A DNA stretch of 48,498 nucleotides, taken from a virus. Under the pieces are notes generated by a model. It saw only the letters and a program-made list of their open reading frames with translations. It did not search any database and was not told the origin of the DNA. This document shows positions 13,047 to 20,259 of the stretch, in pieces. Position 1 is the first letter of the stretch. The number at the start of each line of letters is the position of its first letter. Position numbers and translations under genes: made by a program. The DNA is taken from IMG/VR virus record IMGVR_UViG_3300042010_000048, positions 1 through 48,498 of that record; one strand, given 5' to 3'.

Positions 13047-13852
13047 TGGCTGGAGATTGGATAAAGCTAGAGGTTGTCACGCCAGACAAGCCGGAGGTAT
13101 CAAGGATCGCTGATATCTTGTCTATCGATCATGACGCAGCGCTTGGCAAGCTGGTTCGCGTATGGATTTGGGCAGATCTTCAGACTATTGACGGTAACGC
13201 TGTTGGCGTTACAAAAAACGCGATAGACCGTATCGCATACATGCCAGGATTTGCATCGGCGATGATTTCTGTTGGTTGGATCTCGGGGAACGATCAAGAG
13301 CTGGTTTTGGTAGGCTTCGACAAGCATAACGGAAAAGGCGCGAAGAAACGGGCACTTACGAACCAAAGGGTCACTGATCACAGGAAAAAAGAAACGCAAG
13401 AGAAACAGATTTGTAACGCTCCAAGCGTTAACAATGACGTTACCAGAGAAGAGAAGAGAATATTAGAATCAAATACTCTTGTCACCGGCACGCCGGAGAC
13501 TGATGGGTTTGAGCTTTCTTCATCTGAAGACGAGTCAGTGCCAGTAGGAAGAAAAAAGCTTCCATTTACGTACACAGACATTCAGAATGCTTACAACAAG
13601 ATTTGTCGCGGAACATTCAAAGGCTGCGACGCAATGACGGCAAAACGAAAAGGAAAGGTGCGAGCAATGGTTGCTATGGAGTTCATGGGGCAGAAACCAT
13701 TCAAAGACCTAGGCATAGGATTCTGGGAGCAGTACTTTACCGACTGCCTGAGCAATCCTCACTGGTGCGGCAACAATGATCGTGGATGGAAGGCTAACTT
13801 CGAGTTCGTGACCACTCCAGACAACGCCCTGAAGATCCTGGAGGTCGAATGA
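13046..13852 (+). CDS. Replication initiator / helicase-loader protein, 268 aa
   Basis: The N-terminal domain (GDWIKLEVVTPDKPEVSRIA, GKLVRVWIWADLQTIDGNAV, then VGWI) is the winged-helix part found in phage O-like and DnaD-like initiators. A charged linker follows (residues 105-165), then a C-terminal domain with NKICRGTF, MTAKRKGKV and FWEQYFTDCLSNPHW, typical of the helicase-loading end. It is followed directly by the DnaB-type helicase. Its own gene contains clustered GTAACGC sites (13194-13443), so it may encode and bind the origin as lambda O does. Confidence 0.75.
   Translation: MAGDWIKLEVVTPDKPEVSRIADILSIDHDAALGKLVRVWIWADLQTIDGNAVGVTKNAIDRIAYMPGFASAMISVGWISGNDQELVLVGFDKHNGKGAKKRALTNQRVTDHRKKETQEKQICNAPSVNNDVTREEKRILESNTLVTGTPETDGFELSSSEDESVPVGRKKLPFTYTDIQNAYNKICRGTFKGCDAMTAKRKGKVRAMVAMEFMGQKPFKDLGIGFWEQYFTDCLSNPHWCGNNDRGWKANFEFVTTPDNALKILEVE
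13194..13480. other. Candidate replication origin inside the initiator gene
   Basis: Five GTAACG-type half-sites occur in two groups: GTAACGC/GCGTTAC facing each other at 13194-13212, and GTAACGCT/AGCGTTA at 13413-13430 followed by ACGTTAC at 13437-13443. An A/T-rich purine stretch (13445-13480) lies beside the second group and could be the melting site. The design of binding sites within the initiator gene next to an A/T-rich segment is that of lambdoid origins. Not proven. Confidence 0.4.
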
Positions 13853-15264
13853 ACGTAGAGCGCGAACTGTACTCGCAAGAGGCAGAGCATGGTGTTCTAG
13901 GCGCCCTGATGATTAAGCCGGAATTGTGCGAAGAGATTGGGGCGTTTCTTGCTCCTCAAGATTTCGCCTACGAAGACAACGGGATGCTTTATTCGATGAT
14001 CTTGGCGTGCCACTCCAAGAAGGTATCGCCGGACCCTGTGACGCTTATGGATATCCGCACTGAGATGCCTAGTGGTGAGATGACAATCGTCTACGCCGCC
14101 GAGATCATGCGTAATATCCCGAGCTCTGCAAACGCTATCCCATACGCAAATATCGTGGTTGAGCGCTCGGTGGCCCGAAAGCTGCACGCCCTCTCGATGC
14201 AAATTGCTGAGATATCGCAATCGCGAGGCAAGATCAACGAGCAGGTAGCTCAGGCTCAAGCACTAATCATGGGCTTGAGCGTCACAGAGTCGACGCCAGA
14301 CTTCATTACTTACGTTCAGGCGCTTGACGAGGTTCTAAAGCGAGCCCAAGATCGAAGAGATGGTATTGCGGATCTAGGCCTTAAGTTCGGAATTGAAGAG
14401 CTTGACGAAATCATTCGCGGGATACGCAAGCAGCACCTGATCATCATTGCTGGTCGACCTGGCACCGGTAAAACAGTTCTAGGAATGGGGCTTGCAGAGC
14501 AGGCGAGCGTATACCACGGTAAAAACTGTCTGTTCTTTTCTCTTGAGATGGCCGGCGTTGACTTGGCTCAACGATCTTTGGCTTCATTGTCAGGCGTTAG
14601 CCTTCAAAAGATTGAGACGGGCAGGGCATTTGACGATGATGCAGATATCGCACTAGTTAACGCAGCCGCATTCAAAATGAAGAATGCCAACCTTAATATC
14701 TGCGAAAAACCAGCCTTGATGTTCAGCAGAATTTGCAACATGGCTCGTTTCCAGCACAGGGTTAAGCCTCTTGATCTGATTGTCATCGACTACCTCGGTC
14801 TTATCGTCGGAGATCCGTCAAAGAACATCCAGAACCGAAACCAAGAGCTTGGCGCTATTAGTCGTGGGCTTAAGGCTCTGGCAAAGGAGCTGGACGTGCC
14901 TATCGTTGCGCTGGCGCAACTTAACCGGGGTATCGAGGGGCGTACTGATCCAAAGCCAAAAATGAGCGACCTTCGCGACTCTGGCGAGATCGAGCAGGAT
15001 GCAGACGTAATCATCATGGCTCACCGAGATATGCAGTCGGAGCGAGGCCGTAATGGCGTGACTGAGGTTGAGGCCGTAAAGGTGCGCCATGCAAAGCCTG
15101 GGTTCTGCGTTCTTCAGTTTCAGGGCGATAAGGCTAGGTTTGTGAGTTGCGATAGAACAAACTGGGATGCTGACGAGCCGACTAAAGAAGCGGAAAAGCC
15201 TAAATCAGCAAGGGATTACATACAAAAGAAATCTTCCAAAAAAGACATGGAAGAAGGCTACTAA
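13849..15264 (+). CDS. Replicative DNA helicase, DnaB family
   Basis: 471 residues, the usual DnaB length. The N-terminal helical domain (EAEHGVLGALMIKPELCEEI) is followed by the linker and the RecA-like motor: Walker A AGRPGTGKT at 201-209, FFSLEM, Walker B LIVIDYLGLI and the PxxxxAQLNRGIEGR motif with Arg finger region, then SDLRDSGEIEQDADVIIM. It unwinds DNA 5' to 3' at the fork as a hexamer. It overlaps the loader gene by four bases. No primase domain is attached, so host DnaG is probably used. Confidence 0.95.
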   Translation: MNVERELYSQEAEHGVLGALMIKPELCEEIGAFLAPQDFAYEDNGMLYSMILACHSKKVSPDPVTLMDIRTEMPSGEMTIVYAAEIMRNIPSSANAIPYANIVVERSVARKLHALSMQIAEISQSRGKINEQVAQAQALIMGLSVTESTPDFITYVQALDEVLKRAQDRRDGIADLGLKFGIEELDEIIRGIRKQHLIIIAGRPGTGKTVLGMGLAEQASVYHGKNCLFFSLEMAGVDLAQRSLASLSGVSLQKIETGRAFDDDADIALVNAAAFKMKNANLNICEKPALMFSRICNMARFQHRVKPLDLIVIDYLGLIVGDPSKNIQNRNQELGAISRGLKALAKELDVPIVALAQLNRGIEGRTDPKPKMSDLRDSGEIEQDADVIIMAHRDMQSERGRNGVTEVEAVKVRHAKPGFCVLQFQGDKARFVSCDRTNWDADEPTKEAEKPKSARDYIQKKSSKKDMEEGY

Positions 15265-15440
15265 TGGAGACCCAAGATGACTTCATATGCGGAACCTGCT
15301 TCGTCACACAATTTGGCGATCCTGTCAATTGCCGAGATCGAAGCCATAGAGAGCCACAAAGCGGACTGTCTCCAGAGATGGAAGCTAGCTCGGGACCATG
15401 CCAGCGCGATCTATTTGGGGTTGAAGTCGAATCGCGGTAG
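15264..15440 (+). CDS. Cys-rich small protein overlapping the next gene, 58 aa
   Basis: ATG at 15264 overlaps the helicase stop (TAATG) and has GAAGG six bases ahead. METQDDFICGTCFVTQFGDP, VNCRDRSH and later GPCQRDL give four Cys residues in a zinc-like spacing. It overlaps 15277-15531 in another frame over almost its whole length. Both frames have good ribosome-binding sites. I cannot tell whether one or both are used; Cys-rich proteins in this slot after a phage helicase are common. Confidence 0.45.
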   Translation: METQDDFICGTCFVTQFGDPVNCRDRSHREPQSGLSPEMEASSGPCQRDLFGVEVESR

Positions 15441-15531
15441 ATTGTGGGCTGAGCGCGAATTGAAGACTAAGCCCGAGATCGAAGCCGAAACCCGGCGCCA
15501 ACTGAACTTATTGCTGAAGGTGAAGAAATGA
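15277..15531 (+). CDS. Hypothetical protein, 84 aa
   Basis: GGAG lies seven bases before the ATG. The C-terminal 45 residues (LKSNRGRLWAERELKTKPEI, EAETRRQLNLLLKVKK) are a well-formed charged helix, and the end overlaps the start of the next gene by ATGA. No family recognised. See the alternative frame 15264-15440. Confidence 0.6.
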   Translation: MTSYAEPASSHNLAILSIAEIEAIESHKADCLQRWKLARDHASAIYLGLKSNRGRLWAERELKTKPEIEAETRRQLNLLLKVKK

Positions 15532-15911
15532 AAATGGCAGACGATCTTGAATATGCCAATGCAGAAATTGAATATCTAAAGCAGTGCCTCGACATAAAGA
15601 ACGCTGATTGTCCTGATCGGGCAACCCTGCCAGGCATCGCGGGCTACAAGAAGGTCTTTCAGGTGTTCATCACAACCGAATGCGGCTGCGACATTGAGGA
15701 AGGCGAGTACGGCGTAACGATCATCAATATGTTCGACTCGTTCCTTGAGTCTGGCGACTTTGAGCTTATCGAGGAAGCGATTGCAGAAGTTATCGGCGAC
15801 TTGACTCTGCCAGAGGAAGGTCAGACGCCATTCATCGTCTATGAGGCAGGCGAACGACAAGACGTGTTCTGGTGCAAATACTATCTGGTCAAGATGGATT
15901 CAGCCGAATGA
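15528..15911 (+). CDS. Hypothetical acidic protein, 127 aa
   Basis: Begins with a helix (DDLEYANAEIEYLKQCLDIK), followed by an acidic alpha/beta domain (KVFQVFITTECGCDIEEGEY, GDFELIEEAIAEVIGDLTLP, FIVYEAGERQDVFW). Its stop overlaps the RusA start. Its position between helicase and resolvase suggests a link with DNA metabolism, but the sequence gives no functional motif. Confidence 0.65.
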   Translation: MKMADDLEYANAEIEYLKQCLDIKNADCPDRATLPGIAGYKKVFQVFITTECGCDIEEGEYGVTIINMFDSFLESGDFELIEEAIAEVIGDLTLPEEGQTPFIVYEAGERQDVFWCKYYLVKMDSAE

Positions 15912-16258
15912 TTGAACTGACCGTGCCTTACCCACCAAAGGAACTGAACCCGAACGCCAAGACTCACTGGGCAGCTAAGGCCAAATGGGTAAAACTCTAT
16001 AGGGGCCTGTGCCGCGATATAGCGCTCGAAAACACTGAGCCAGTACCATCGGGTGACCTGGTGTACGACATGACCTTCTACCCGCCTGACAAGAGGCGAC
16101 GTGACGACGATAATATGGTTGGCGCGAGCAAATCGCAAAGAGATGGGATTGCAGAGGCATTGGGCATCGACGATGTGAGATTCCAGCTAAGGGTTCGCGT
16201 TCGCGAGCCAGTACCAGGCGGAAAGGTCGTGGTGAAAATCTATGAGGATGTCGAATGA
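15908..16258 (+). CDS. rusA: RusA-family Holliday junction resolvase
   Basis: 116 residues from the ATG at 15908; a TTG at 15872 would add a non-conserved leader. PYPPKELNPN at the front, DKRRRDDDNM (Asp67-69 with Asn70) and QRDGIAEALGIDD (Asp79, Asp88-89) are the RusA signature: acidic residues that bind magnesium and cut four-way junctions. It resolves recombination and replication intermediates before packaging. Overlaps both neighbours by four bases. Confidence 0.92.
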   Translation: MIELTVPYPPKELNPNAKTHWAAKAKWVKLYRGLCRDIALENTEPVPSGDLVYDMTFYPPDKRRRDDDNMVGASKSQRDGIAEALGIDDVRFQLRVRVREPVPGGKVVVKIYEDVE

Positions 16259-16599
16259 AATTCATCGTATGCGGCGGACGTGATTACGCAGACAGAGCCC
16301 GACTGAATCAGGTACTTGACGGCGTACACAAGAAATGCACCATCCACGCGATTATCGAGGGTGGCGCTAATGGGGCGGATCGACTTGCTAGAGAATGGGC
16401 GCTAGAGAAAGGCGTGCAGGTGTTTACGGCGATTGCTAACTGGAAGCTGTACGGAAATGGCGCAGGACCGAAACGAAACGCGGCAATGCTCGCTCTAGAG
16501 CCTGATGGGGTGATTGCGTTTCCTGGTGGTAGTGGTACGCGGGATATGACCAGAATCGCCGAACTGTCAGACGTAAAAGTCATGCATATTCTATTCTGA
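16255..16599 (+). CDS. YspA-like SLOG-domain protein (DUF2493)
   Basis: 114 residues with MKFIVCGGRDYADR at the start, IIEGGANGADRLAREWALEK in the middle and VIAFPGGSGTRDMTRIA towards the end: the Rossmann-like SLOG fold of YspA/DUF2493. SLOG proteins bind nucleotides or nucleotide-derived ligands. Phage copies are widespread but of unknown role; sensing or removal of a signalling nucleotide is a possibility, not shown. Confidence 0.85.
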   Translation: MKFIVCGGRDYADRARLNQVLDGVHKKCTIHAIIEGGANGADRLAREWALEKGVQVFTAIANWKLYGNGAGPKRNAAMLALEPDGVIAFPGGSGTRDMTRIAELSDVKVMHILF

Positions 16600-16605
16600 A
16601 ATAGC

Positions 16606-16634
16606 TTGACGCCAACCCAGCAGCACCGTAAATT
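16606..16634 (+). promoter_or_regulatory. Promoter upstream of gene 16677
   Basis: TTGACG (16606-16611), 17-base spacer, TAAATT (16629-16634). The degenerate palindrome at 16635-16648 follows the -10 directly, so a protein bound there would cover the start point. Confidence 0.65.
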
Positions 16635-16648
16635 GTTTTCCAGAGAAC
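16635..16648. promoter_or_regulatory. Palindrome copy 3, degenerate
   Basis: GTTTTCCAGAGAAC differs from GTTCTCCGGAGAAC at two positions. It touches the -10 of the promoter at 16606-16634 and would act as a repressor site there. Its right flank, AGTTA, is shared with the copy at 27959. Confidence 0.5.
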
Positions 16649-16676
16649 AGTTAAATTGAGAGTTTGGAGGGGTGTG

Positions 16677-17027
16677 ATGGGTGATTTTCAGAGTGACGAG
16701 ATTATTTTATCGAGGAAACGGCATAAGTGCTGCGAGTGCTCAGGCGTAATTGAGAAAGGCCGTCAGTACAAGCGGTACTTTGGCGTATGGGATGGTGATT
16801 TCGGTTCCTACAAAATGTGCATTCCTTGCGCTAATACATTCGCATGGCTTGACGCATCACTGCGAGACGGGCCATTCGGTATATTGCAAGATGAAGGAAT
16901 ATGCTTTACTCAGCTTCAAGACGAGTTGGCCAACTGGTGCCACGACTCGAAAAACCAAGATGAAGAGGCTTGCGCACGACTGCAATCCATGAAAGATCGA
17001 CGCGAATTTGCTAAGGATTACAAATGA
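16677..17027 (+). CDS. Small zinc-binding protein, 116 aa
   Basis: Start at the ATG 16677 with GGAGGGG four bases ahead. RKRHKCCECSGVIEKGRQYK and about 30 residues later KMCIPCANT give two CxxC pairs for one zinc. A helical C-terminus follows (FTQLQDELANWCHD). Proteins of this layout are common in phage early regions; I know no proven function. First gene of the long small-gene operon. Confidence 0.7.
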   Translation: MGDFQSDEIILSRKRHKCCECSGVIEKGRQYKRYFGVWDGDFGSYKMCIPCANTFAWLDASLRDGPFGILQDEGICFTQLQDELANWCHDSKNQDEEACARLQSMKDRREFAKDYK

Positions 17028-17197
17028 CCCTAACCGACCTACTCCCCCTCCTAATCGCCATCTACGAAAAACACGGCGACCTACCACTCGCTACAGGCTT
17101 CGACGACCATAAGCCTATTGTGGGGGCGCTGGTTAGCGAGTTTGAGAAGACGAGCGAGATTGGTAAGAAGGGCGAGCTGTTTGTTGATTTTTATTGA
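17024..17197 (+). CDS. Hypothetical protein, 57 aa
   Basis: ATG overlaps the stop of the gene before it. MTLTDLLPLLIAIYEKHGDL and VGALVSEFEKTSEIGKKGEL form a small helical domain with an aromatic end (FVDFY). The sequence resembles short conserved phage proteins that start with TxxELLxxLxxxxxxHGD, from memory. Function unknown. Confidence 0.65.
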   Translation: MTLTDLLPLLIAIYEKHGDLPLATGFDDHKPIVGALVSEFEKTSEIGKKGELFVDFY

Positions 17198-17206
17198 GGT
17201 GATGGA

Positions 17207-17434
17207 ATGAGCAGCAGAGAAGAGTTTGAGGCGTGGTGGAGCTCAACGCCGATCCTTAGAGAGAACAAAATGACCATTGCCGAGAAATCTTGGCAGGCTT
17301 CCCGCGCACACGAATCTGACCTACTCGCAGCGCTAAAAGCCATAACCAACTCCGGCCCCGACGCAATACCGATCAAGGAGGCGTTTGAGATGGCGCATAG
17401 GGCGATTGAGCGGGCTACGGGGGAGAAGGTATGA
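17207..17434 (+). CDS. FEAWW-type phage protein, 75 aa
   Basis: SREEFEAWWSS near the front and SWQASRAHESDLLAAL in the middle follow a pattern shared by many short phage proteins (FExWW ... WxA ...). Such proteins form an exchangeable accessory set with the Ea22-like family. GAGGTGATGGA precedes the ATG, and the end overlaps the next start. Confidence 0.65.
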   Translation: MSSREEFEAWWSSTPILRENKMTIAEKSWQASRAHESDLLAALKAITNSGPDAIPIKEAFEMAHRAIERATGEKV

Positions 17435-17727
17435 GTGGGCACACGAAAGGGCCGTGGCTGTATCGTGGCAAGAGTGATTCAGTTCATATGCCAGATGCTG
17501 AATACCCATATGGCAAGCAGATATTTCAGTTTCGCGATGAGTGCTCGCCTAGTGATGCTGACTTGACACTGGTACTCGCCTCGCCTGATTTGCTTGACGC
17601 GCTGATTGATCTAGTGGACGATATTTCAGATCGATTTGACATGGATTCACCAAGCACGAATCCAGGCATAAAGATTTACGTAGAGCGTGCACGATCTGCT
17701 ATCGCAAAAGCTACAACAATTCAATAA
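17431..17727 (+). CDS. Conserved accessory phage protein, 98 aa
   Basis: HTKGPWLYRGK at the front and ADLTLVLASPDLLDALIDLV in the middle match a common accessory family of phages and prophages (HTxGPW ... NAxLIAAAPdLLeAL). These proteins are linked to Ea22-like genes. Function unknown. It is the last gene before a short gap. Confidence 0.7.
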   Translation: MSGHTKGPWLYRGKSDSVHMPDAEYPYGKQIFQFRDECSPSDADLTLVLASPDLLDALIDLVDDISDRFDMDSPSTNPGIKIYVERARSAIAKATTIQ

Positions 17728-17728
17728 C

Positions 17729-17738
17729 TTGTATACAA
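17729..17738. repeat. Short palindrome TTGTATACAA
   Basis: Perfect ten-base palindrome in the 62-base gap before gene 17790. It contains a -10-like TATACA/TACAAT, but no -35 is visible. It may be part of an operator or a weak promoter. Confidence 0.3.
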
Positions 17739-17789
17739 TCCTGACCGGATATTCGCCTTTTAACAATAACGAACACGGAAACGAACAAT

Positions 17790-18077
17790 ATGAACATCCG
17801 CGCAAAGTTTGAAGAGATTTGGCCGGTGCCTGATGGGCTCCAATGGAATGAGCGCGCCGGAGAGTACAGGGTGCGCACCTTCTACAATGCCTGGGGGACT
17901 ATCTGCAACGAGCGAAACGCCCGCCTCGACACCTTCACCCGCTGCCAGGAGACTATGGCGCCGGTTATGGCGTTGGTGGATGAGCTTGTGAAAGAGGTAG
18001 AGGATGCTTACTCTGCTTATGGCGTGATGCCTGAATGTGTTGATCGCGCCAAACAAATCATGGAGCATAAGAAATGA
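17790..18077 (+). CDS. Accessory phage protein, 95 aa
   Basis: The N-terminus (FEEIWPVPDGLQWNERAGEY, then NAWGTICNERNARLDTFTRC) repeats the layout of FExWW-type accessory proteins, ending in a helix (VEDAYSAYGVMPECVDRAKQ). It overlaps the next gene by ATGA. Function unknown. Confidence 0.65.
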   Translation: MNIRAKFEEIWPVPDGLQWNERAGEYRVRTFYNAWGTICNERNARLDTFTRCQETMAPVMALVDELVKEVEDAYSAYGVMPECVDRAKQIMEHKK

Positions 18078-18292
18078 ACGCACTACCCGGACAACTGGAG
18101 CTTATGACGGTGATCGATCATAAGATGCTTGCTCAAAACTATCTCATGTCTCCGACCAAGATCTACGAGGCAGAAGACACCCACAAGCCAGCCGGTGTGC
18201 GCCTGGCTAAGATGCTATCCATGTACGACGACTCGCCCTCATCGCAATTGTGGTCCGATATTCAGCGGTTGGCGCGGGAAATACTGAAATGA
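18074..18292 (+). CDS. Hypothetical protein, 72 aa
   Basis: Helical and mid-operon, with overlaps on both sides. No motif I recognise; the C-terminus (LWSDIQRLAREILK) is an amphipathic helix. Confidence 0.6.
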   Translation: MNALPGQLELMTVIDHKMLAQNYLMSPTKIYEAEDTHKPAGVRLAKMLSMYDDSPSSQLWSDIQRLAREILK

Positions 18293-18411
18293 CTCATCAG
18301 GAAGCATGGGAGAAATTTAGGCTGGCAAAGATTGATTTGTGGATTGCGGTCGGTCGCGCCATTCAGCAATTTGGTTCCGACATAATCAAGCACGCAGAAA
18401 GCAAAAAATAG
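18289..18411 (+). CDS. Hypothetical protein, 40 aa
   Basis: ATG overlaps the stop of the gene upstream and the frame stays open for 40 codons (QEAWEKFRLAKIDLWIAVGR), ending just before a promoter and terminator. A short amphipathic helix protein of unknown function; overlap is the main evidence. Confidence 0.55.
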   Translation: MTHQEAWEKFRLAKIDLWIAVGRAIQQFGSDIIKHAESKK

Positions 18412-18413
18412 TG

Positions 18414-18442
18414 TTGACGCCACACCAAAAGGCTCCTAATGT
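18414..18442 (+). promoter_or_regulatory. Promoter overlapping a terminator
   Basis: TTGACG (18414-18419), 17-base spacer, TAATGT (18437-18442). The -10 lies in the loop of the terminator hairpin, so the same bases end one message and may start the next. Confidence 0.5.
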
Positions 18443-18456
18443 GAGCCTTTCTTTTT
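18428..18456 (+). terminator. Terminator after gene 18289-18411
   Basis: AAAGGCTC (18428-18435) pairs with GAGCCTTT (18443-18450), followed by CTTTTT. Confidence 0.8.
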
Positions 18457-18476
18457 GGATTATTTTTGGAGGGGTT

Positions 18477-18689
18477 ATGAAGGACGCACAAGACCTGAAA
18501 ATACAGCGCGCAATCTCGGCGCACGAGGCATACAAAGCATCCTGGACAGAAGGGAGGTCGGCATTCAGTCGCGAGATGATCAGTCCCCGAGGCGGTAGGC
18601 ACAATTACTCAAGTTATTTCCACGAGATTAATAAGCACATGACAAAGACAATCACAAAGATTCGCAAAATCCTTGAGGACGCCAAATGA
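18477..18689 (+). CDS. Hypothetical protein, 70 aa
   Basis: Start at the ATG 18477, which follows GGAGGGGTT. A basic helical protein (DAQDLKIQRAISAHEAYKAS, then HMTKTITKIRKILEDAK). It overlaps the next gene by ATGA. No family recognised. Confidence 0.65.
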   Translation: MKDAQDLKIQRAISAHEAYKASWTEGRSAFSREMISPRGGRHNYSSYFHEINKHMTKTITKIRKILEDAK

Positions 18690-19015
18690 CCATCTCAACC
18701 ACAACCCTAAAAAACGCAGCCAGATCGCTCGGCTATGACCTGTGGAGCGATCCGGACGGTAGCCATTACCTGGCGGACTATGACGGCGTAAAGCTGCGCA
18801 GGTGGGATCCTGAGCATGATGACGGGGATGCGCTAAGGTTGGCGGTCAAGCTTCGTTTGGATATTACTTTCTACAACGGATTTCAGGAGGTTCACGTGGA
18901 GGTATCAAGCGGCGACGGAGTTAGCCCCACTATTGAACTGTACGGAGAAGAGCTTTATTCTTCGACAAGACAGGCCATTATCAAAGAGGCCGCAAAGATC
19001 GGAGCCGCACTATGA
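18686..19015 (+). CDS. Hypothetical protein, 109 aa
   Basis: LKNAARSLGYDLWSDPDGSH near the front and ADYDGVKLRRWDPEHDDGDA resemble the small alpha/beta domain of accessory phage proteins (xYxWxPxxddgdal). The C-terminal helix STRQAIIKEAAKIGAAL completes it. Function unknown. Overlaps both neighbours by four bases. Confidence 0.65.
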   Translation: MTISTTTLKNAARSLGYDLWSDPDGSHYLADYDGVKLRRWDPEHDDGDALRLAVKLRLDITFYNGFQEVHVEVSSGDGVSPTIELYGEELYSSTRQAIIKEAAKIGAAL

Positions 19016-19338
19016 GCACCTACAATGACGACATTCAAAAATGGATCAAGCGCAGCAATCGAAAGGCGGCAAAGCTGATCAACCATGAAGACGGGAAATA
19101 CCGCATCGTCTACTTAGACAAGGGGAAGGTACGTGTAGGCGTTGTTCGCGATGGCATGTACTGCCGATATGGGGTTTCTTGCTATGGCGCGATGTACAGT
19201 ACCGACCCAATGAGTCTATGGCAGTCAGGTCCAGGGGCCTGCACGCAGGGCGATGTACAAATCATGACCGATTATCTGAACGACACCAGTGCGCTTGCGG
19301 ACTTCGATTTCGGATCAATCAAGGAGCTAACGTGGTGA
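19012..19338 (+). CDS. Hypothetical protein, 108 aa
   Basis: Basic N-terminus (DIQKWIKRSNRKAAKLINHE), a beta-rich middle with several Cys and Tyr residues (GMYCRYGVSCYGAMYSTDP) and an acidic end. I do not recognise it. ATGA overlap with the gene upstream. Confidence 0.6.
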   Translation: MSTYNDDIQKWIKRSNRKAAKLINHEDGKYRIVYLDKGKVRVGVVRDGMYCRYGVSCYGAMYSTDPMSLWQSGPGACTQGDVQIMTDYLNDTSALADFDFGSIKELTW

Positions 19339-19415
19339 TTGCATTGACTTACTTCATTCTCGTCTACAAAATGCCTGCCGTTAAGGTGAAAATTAGTTAT
19401 TGGAGGGGTGTATGA
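19332..19415 (+). CDS. Possible 27-residue ORF
   Basis: GTG codons at 19332 and 19335 lie at the stop of the previous gene and open a frame for a hydrophobic peptide (VIALTYFILVYKMPAVKVKI) whose stop overlaps the next ATG. Could be a tiny membrane peptide or just a spacer. Weakly supported. Confidence 0.3.
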   Translation: MVIALTYFILVYKMPAVKVKISYWRGV

Positions 19416-19855
19416 GTGATTATTCTGAGCTGAAGAAGCTGGCTGAGGCTGCAACGCCAGGAAAATGGCGAATGGAGCGAGATGATCTGTTCTTTTACGA
19501 GGATGGCTATACCAAGCACTTGATGGAGTGCAATGAAGGTTCTGATTTCGAGCTAGTTGATCATCGGGCGAACCTTCGATTCATCGCCGCCGCCAATCCT
19601 GAGGTAGTGCTCGCCCTGATGGCCGAAAACGAATCTCTGCGCAAGGATGCTAAGCTGTATCGACAGATAGAGCGCGCAGCCAAAGACCTTCCGGATGGTT
19701 GGGAGATTCGCGTGTGTGTAGAGAAGGATGCTGGATACGCAGAGCTATATGATCCAGATGGATGCGAGATCGATTTTCCGAATAGCTGCGAGACACTTGC
19801 ACGCACCGTATCAGACGCCATCGATCACGCAAACGATTCTCCGGAGAACCCTTAA
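19412..19855 (+). CDS. Ea22-like accessory protein, 147 aa
   Basis: Start at the ATG 19412 after GGAGGGGTGT. LKKLAEAATPGKWRMERDDL, RANLRFIAAANPEVVLALMA and ENESLRKDA are the core of the Ead/Ea22-like family found in lambdoid and other phages. The C-terminal half is acidic (GWEIRVCVEKDAGYAELYDP). Function unknown. Its last codons are formed by the palindrome copy at 19836-19849, so that site is also coding. Confidence 0.75.
   Translation: MSDYSELKKLAEAATPGKWRMERDDLFFYEDGYTKHLMECNEGSDFELVDHRANLRFIAAANPEVVLALMAENESLRKDAKLYRQIERAAKDLPDGWEIRVCVEKDAGYAELYDPDGCEIDFPNSCETLARTVSDAIDHANDSPENP
19836..19849. promoter_or_regulatory. Palindrome copy 4 (TTCTCCGGAGAA)
   Basis: ATTCTCCGGAGAAC lies within the last codons of 19412-19855. 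Its GGAG is eight bases before the ATG of the next gene, as in copy 1, so it also supplies that ribosome-binding site. Confidence 0.6.
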
Positions 19856-20079
19856 TGGTCAACCTGGAGCTCTACGGGCTCAAGCTGGCACTCGATATCC
19901 ATTACGCCATATCTGAGCCAGCCACACGTCACGCAAACGGCTCCAGCGAGCTTGAGTGGGCTCTCTCTAGCGGCACCGACGAAATAGGCGAAACAATTTC
20001 AAAAGAATCGCTTGACTTAATCTCGATCCAGTTCCAAAGTGACATCGAACGCGCTATTTGGGCGCAGATAGGGAGATAG
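19855..20079 (+). CDS. Hypothetical protein, 74 aa
   Basis: The ribosome-binding site GGAG is part of a palindrome. Helical protein (ELYGLKLALDIHYAISEPAT, then ESLDLISIQFQSDIERAIWA) with no recognised motif. Confidence 0.6.
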   Translation: MVNLELYGLKLALDIHYAISEPATRHANGSSELEWALSSGTDEIGETISKESLDLISIQFQSDIERAIWAQIGR

Positions 20080-20082
20080 GGA

Positions 20083-20259
20083 ATGGATAAGCACTGCAAA
20101 GGCTGCTTGTCACATCACAAGGCTGGCTGGCCACCGAATCACAAGAATGCAAAATACAATGACTGGTGCTGCGCTCACGGATCATTCGCAAGCAAGGCAA
20201 TTGGTCACTGCAAAAACACTGGCATGAAGCGCATAAAAGTAATCGAGGTGAAATCATGA
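20083..20259 (+). CDS. Cys/His-rich small protein, 58 aa
   Basis: MDKHCKGCLSHHK, then WCCAHGSF and GHCKNTG give six Cys and several His residues, a probable zinc-binding micro-domain. It starts three bases after the previous stop and overlaps the next start by ATGA. Such proteins are frequent among phage early genes; function unknown. Confidence 0.65.
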   Translation: MDKHCKGCLSHHKAGWPPNHKNAKYNDWCCAHGSFASKAIGHCKNTGMKRIKVIEVKS

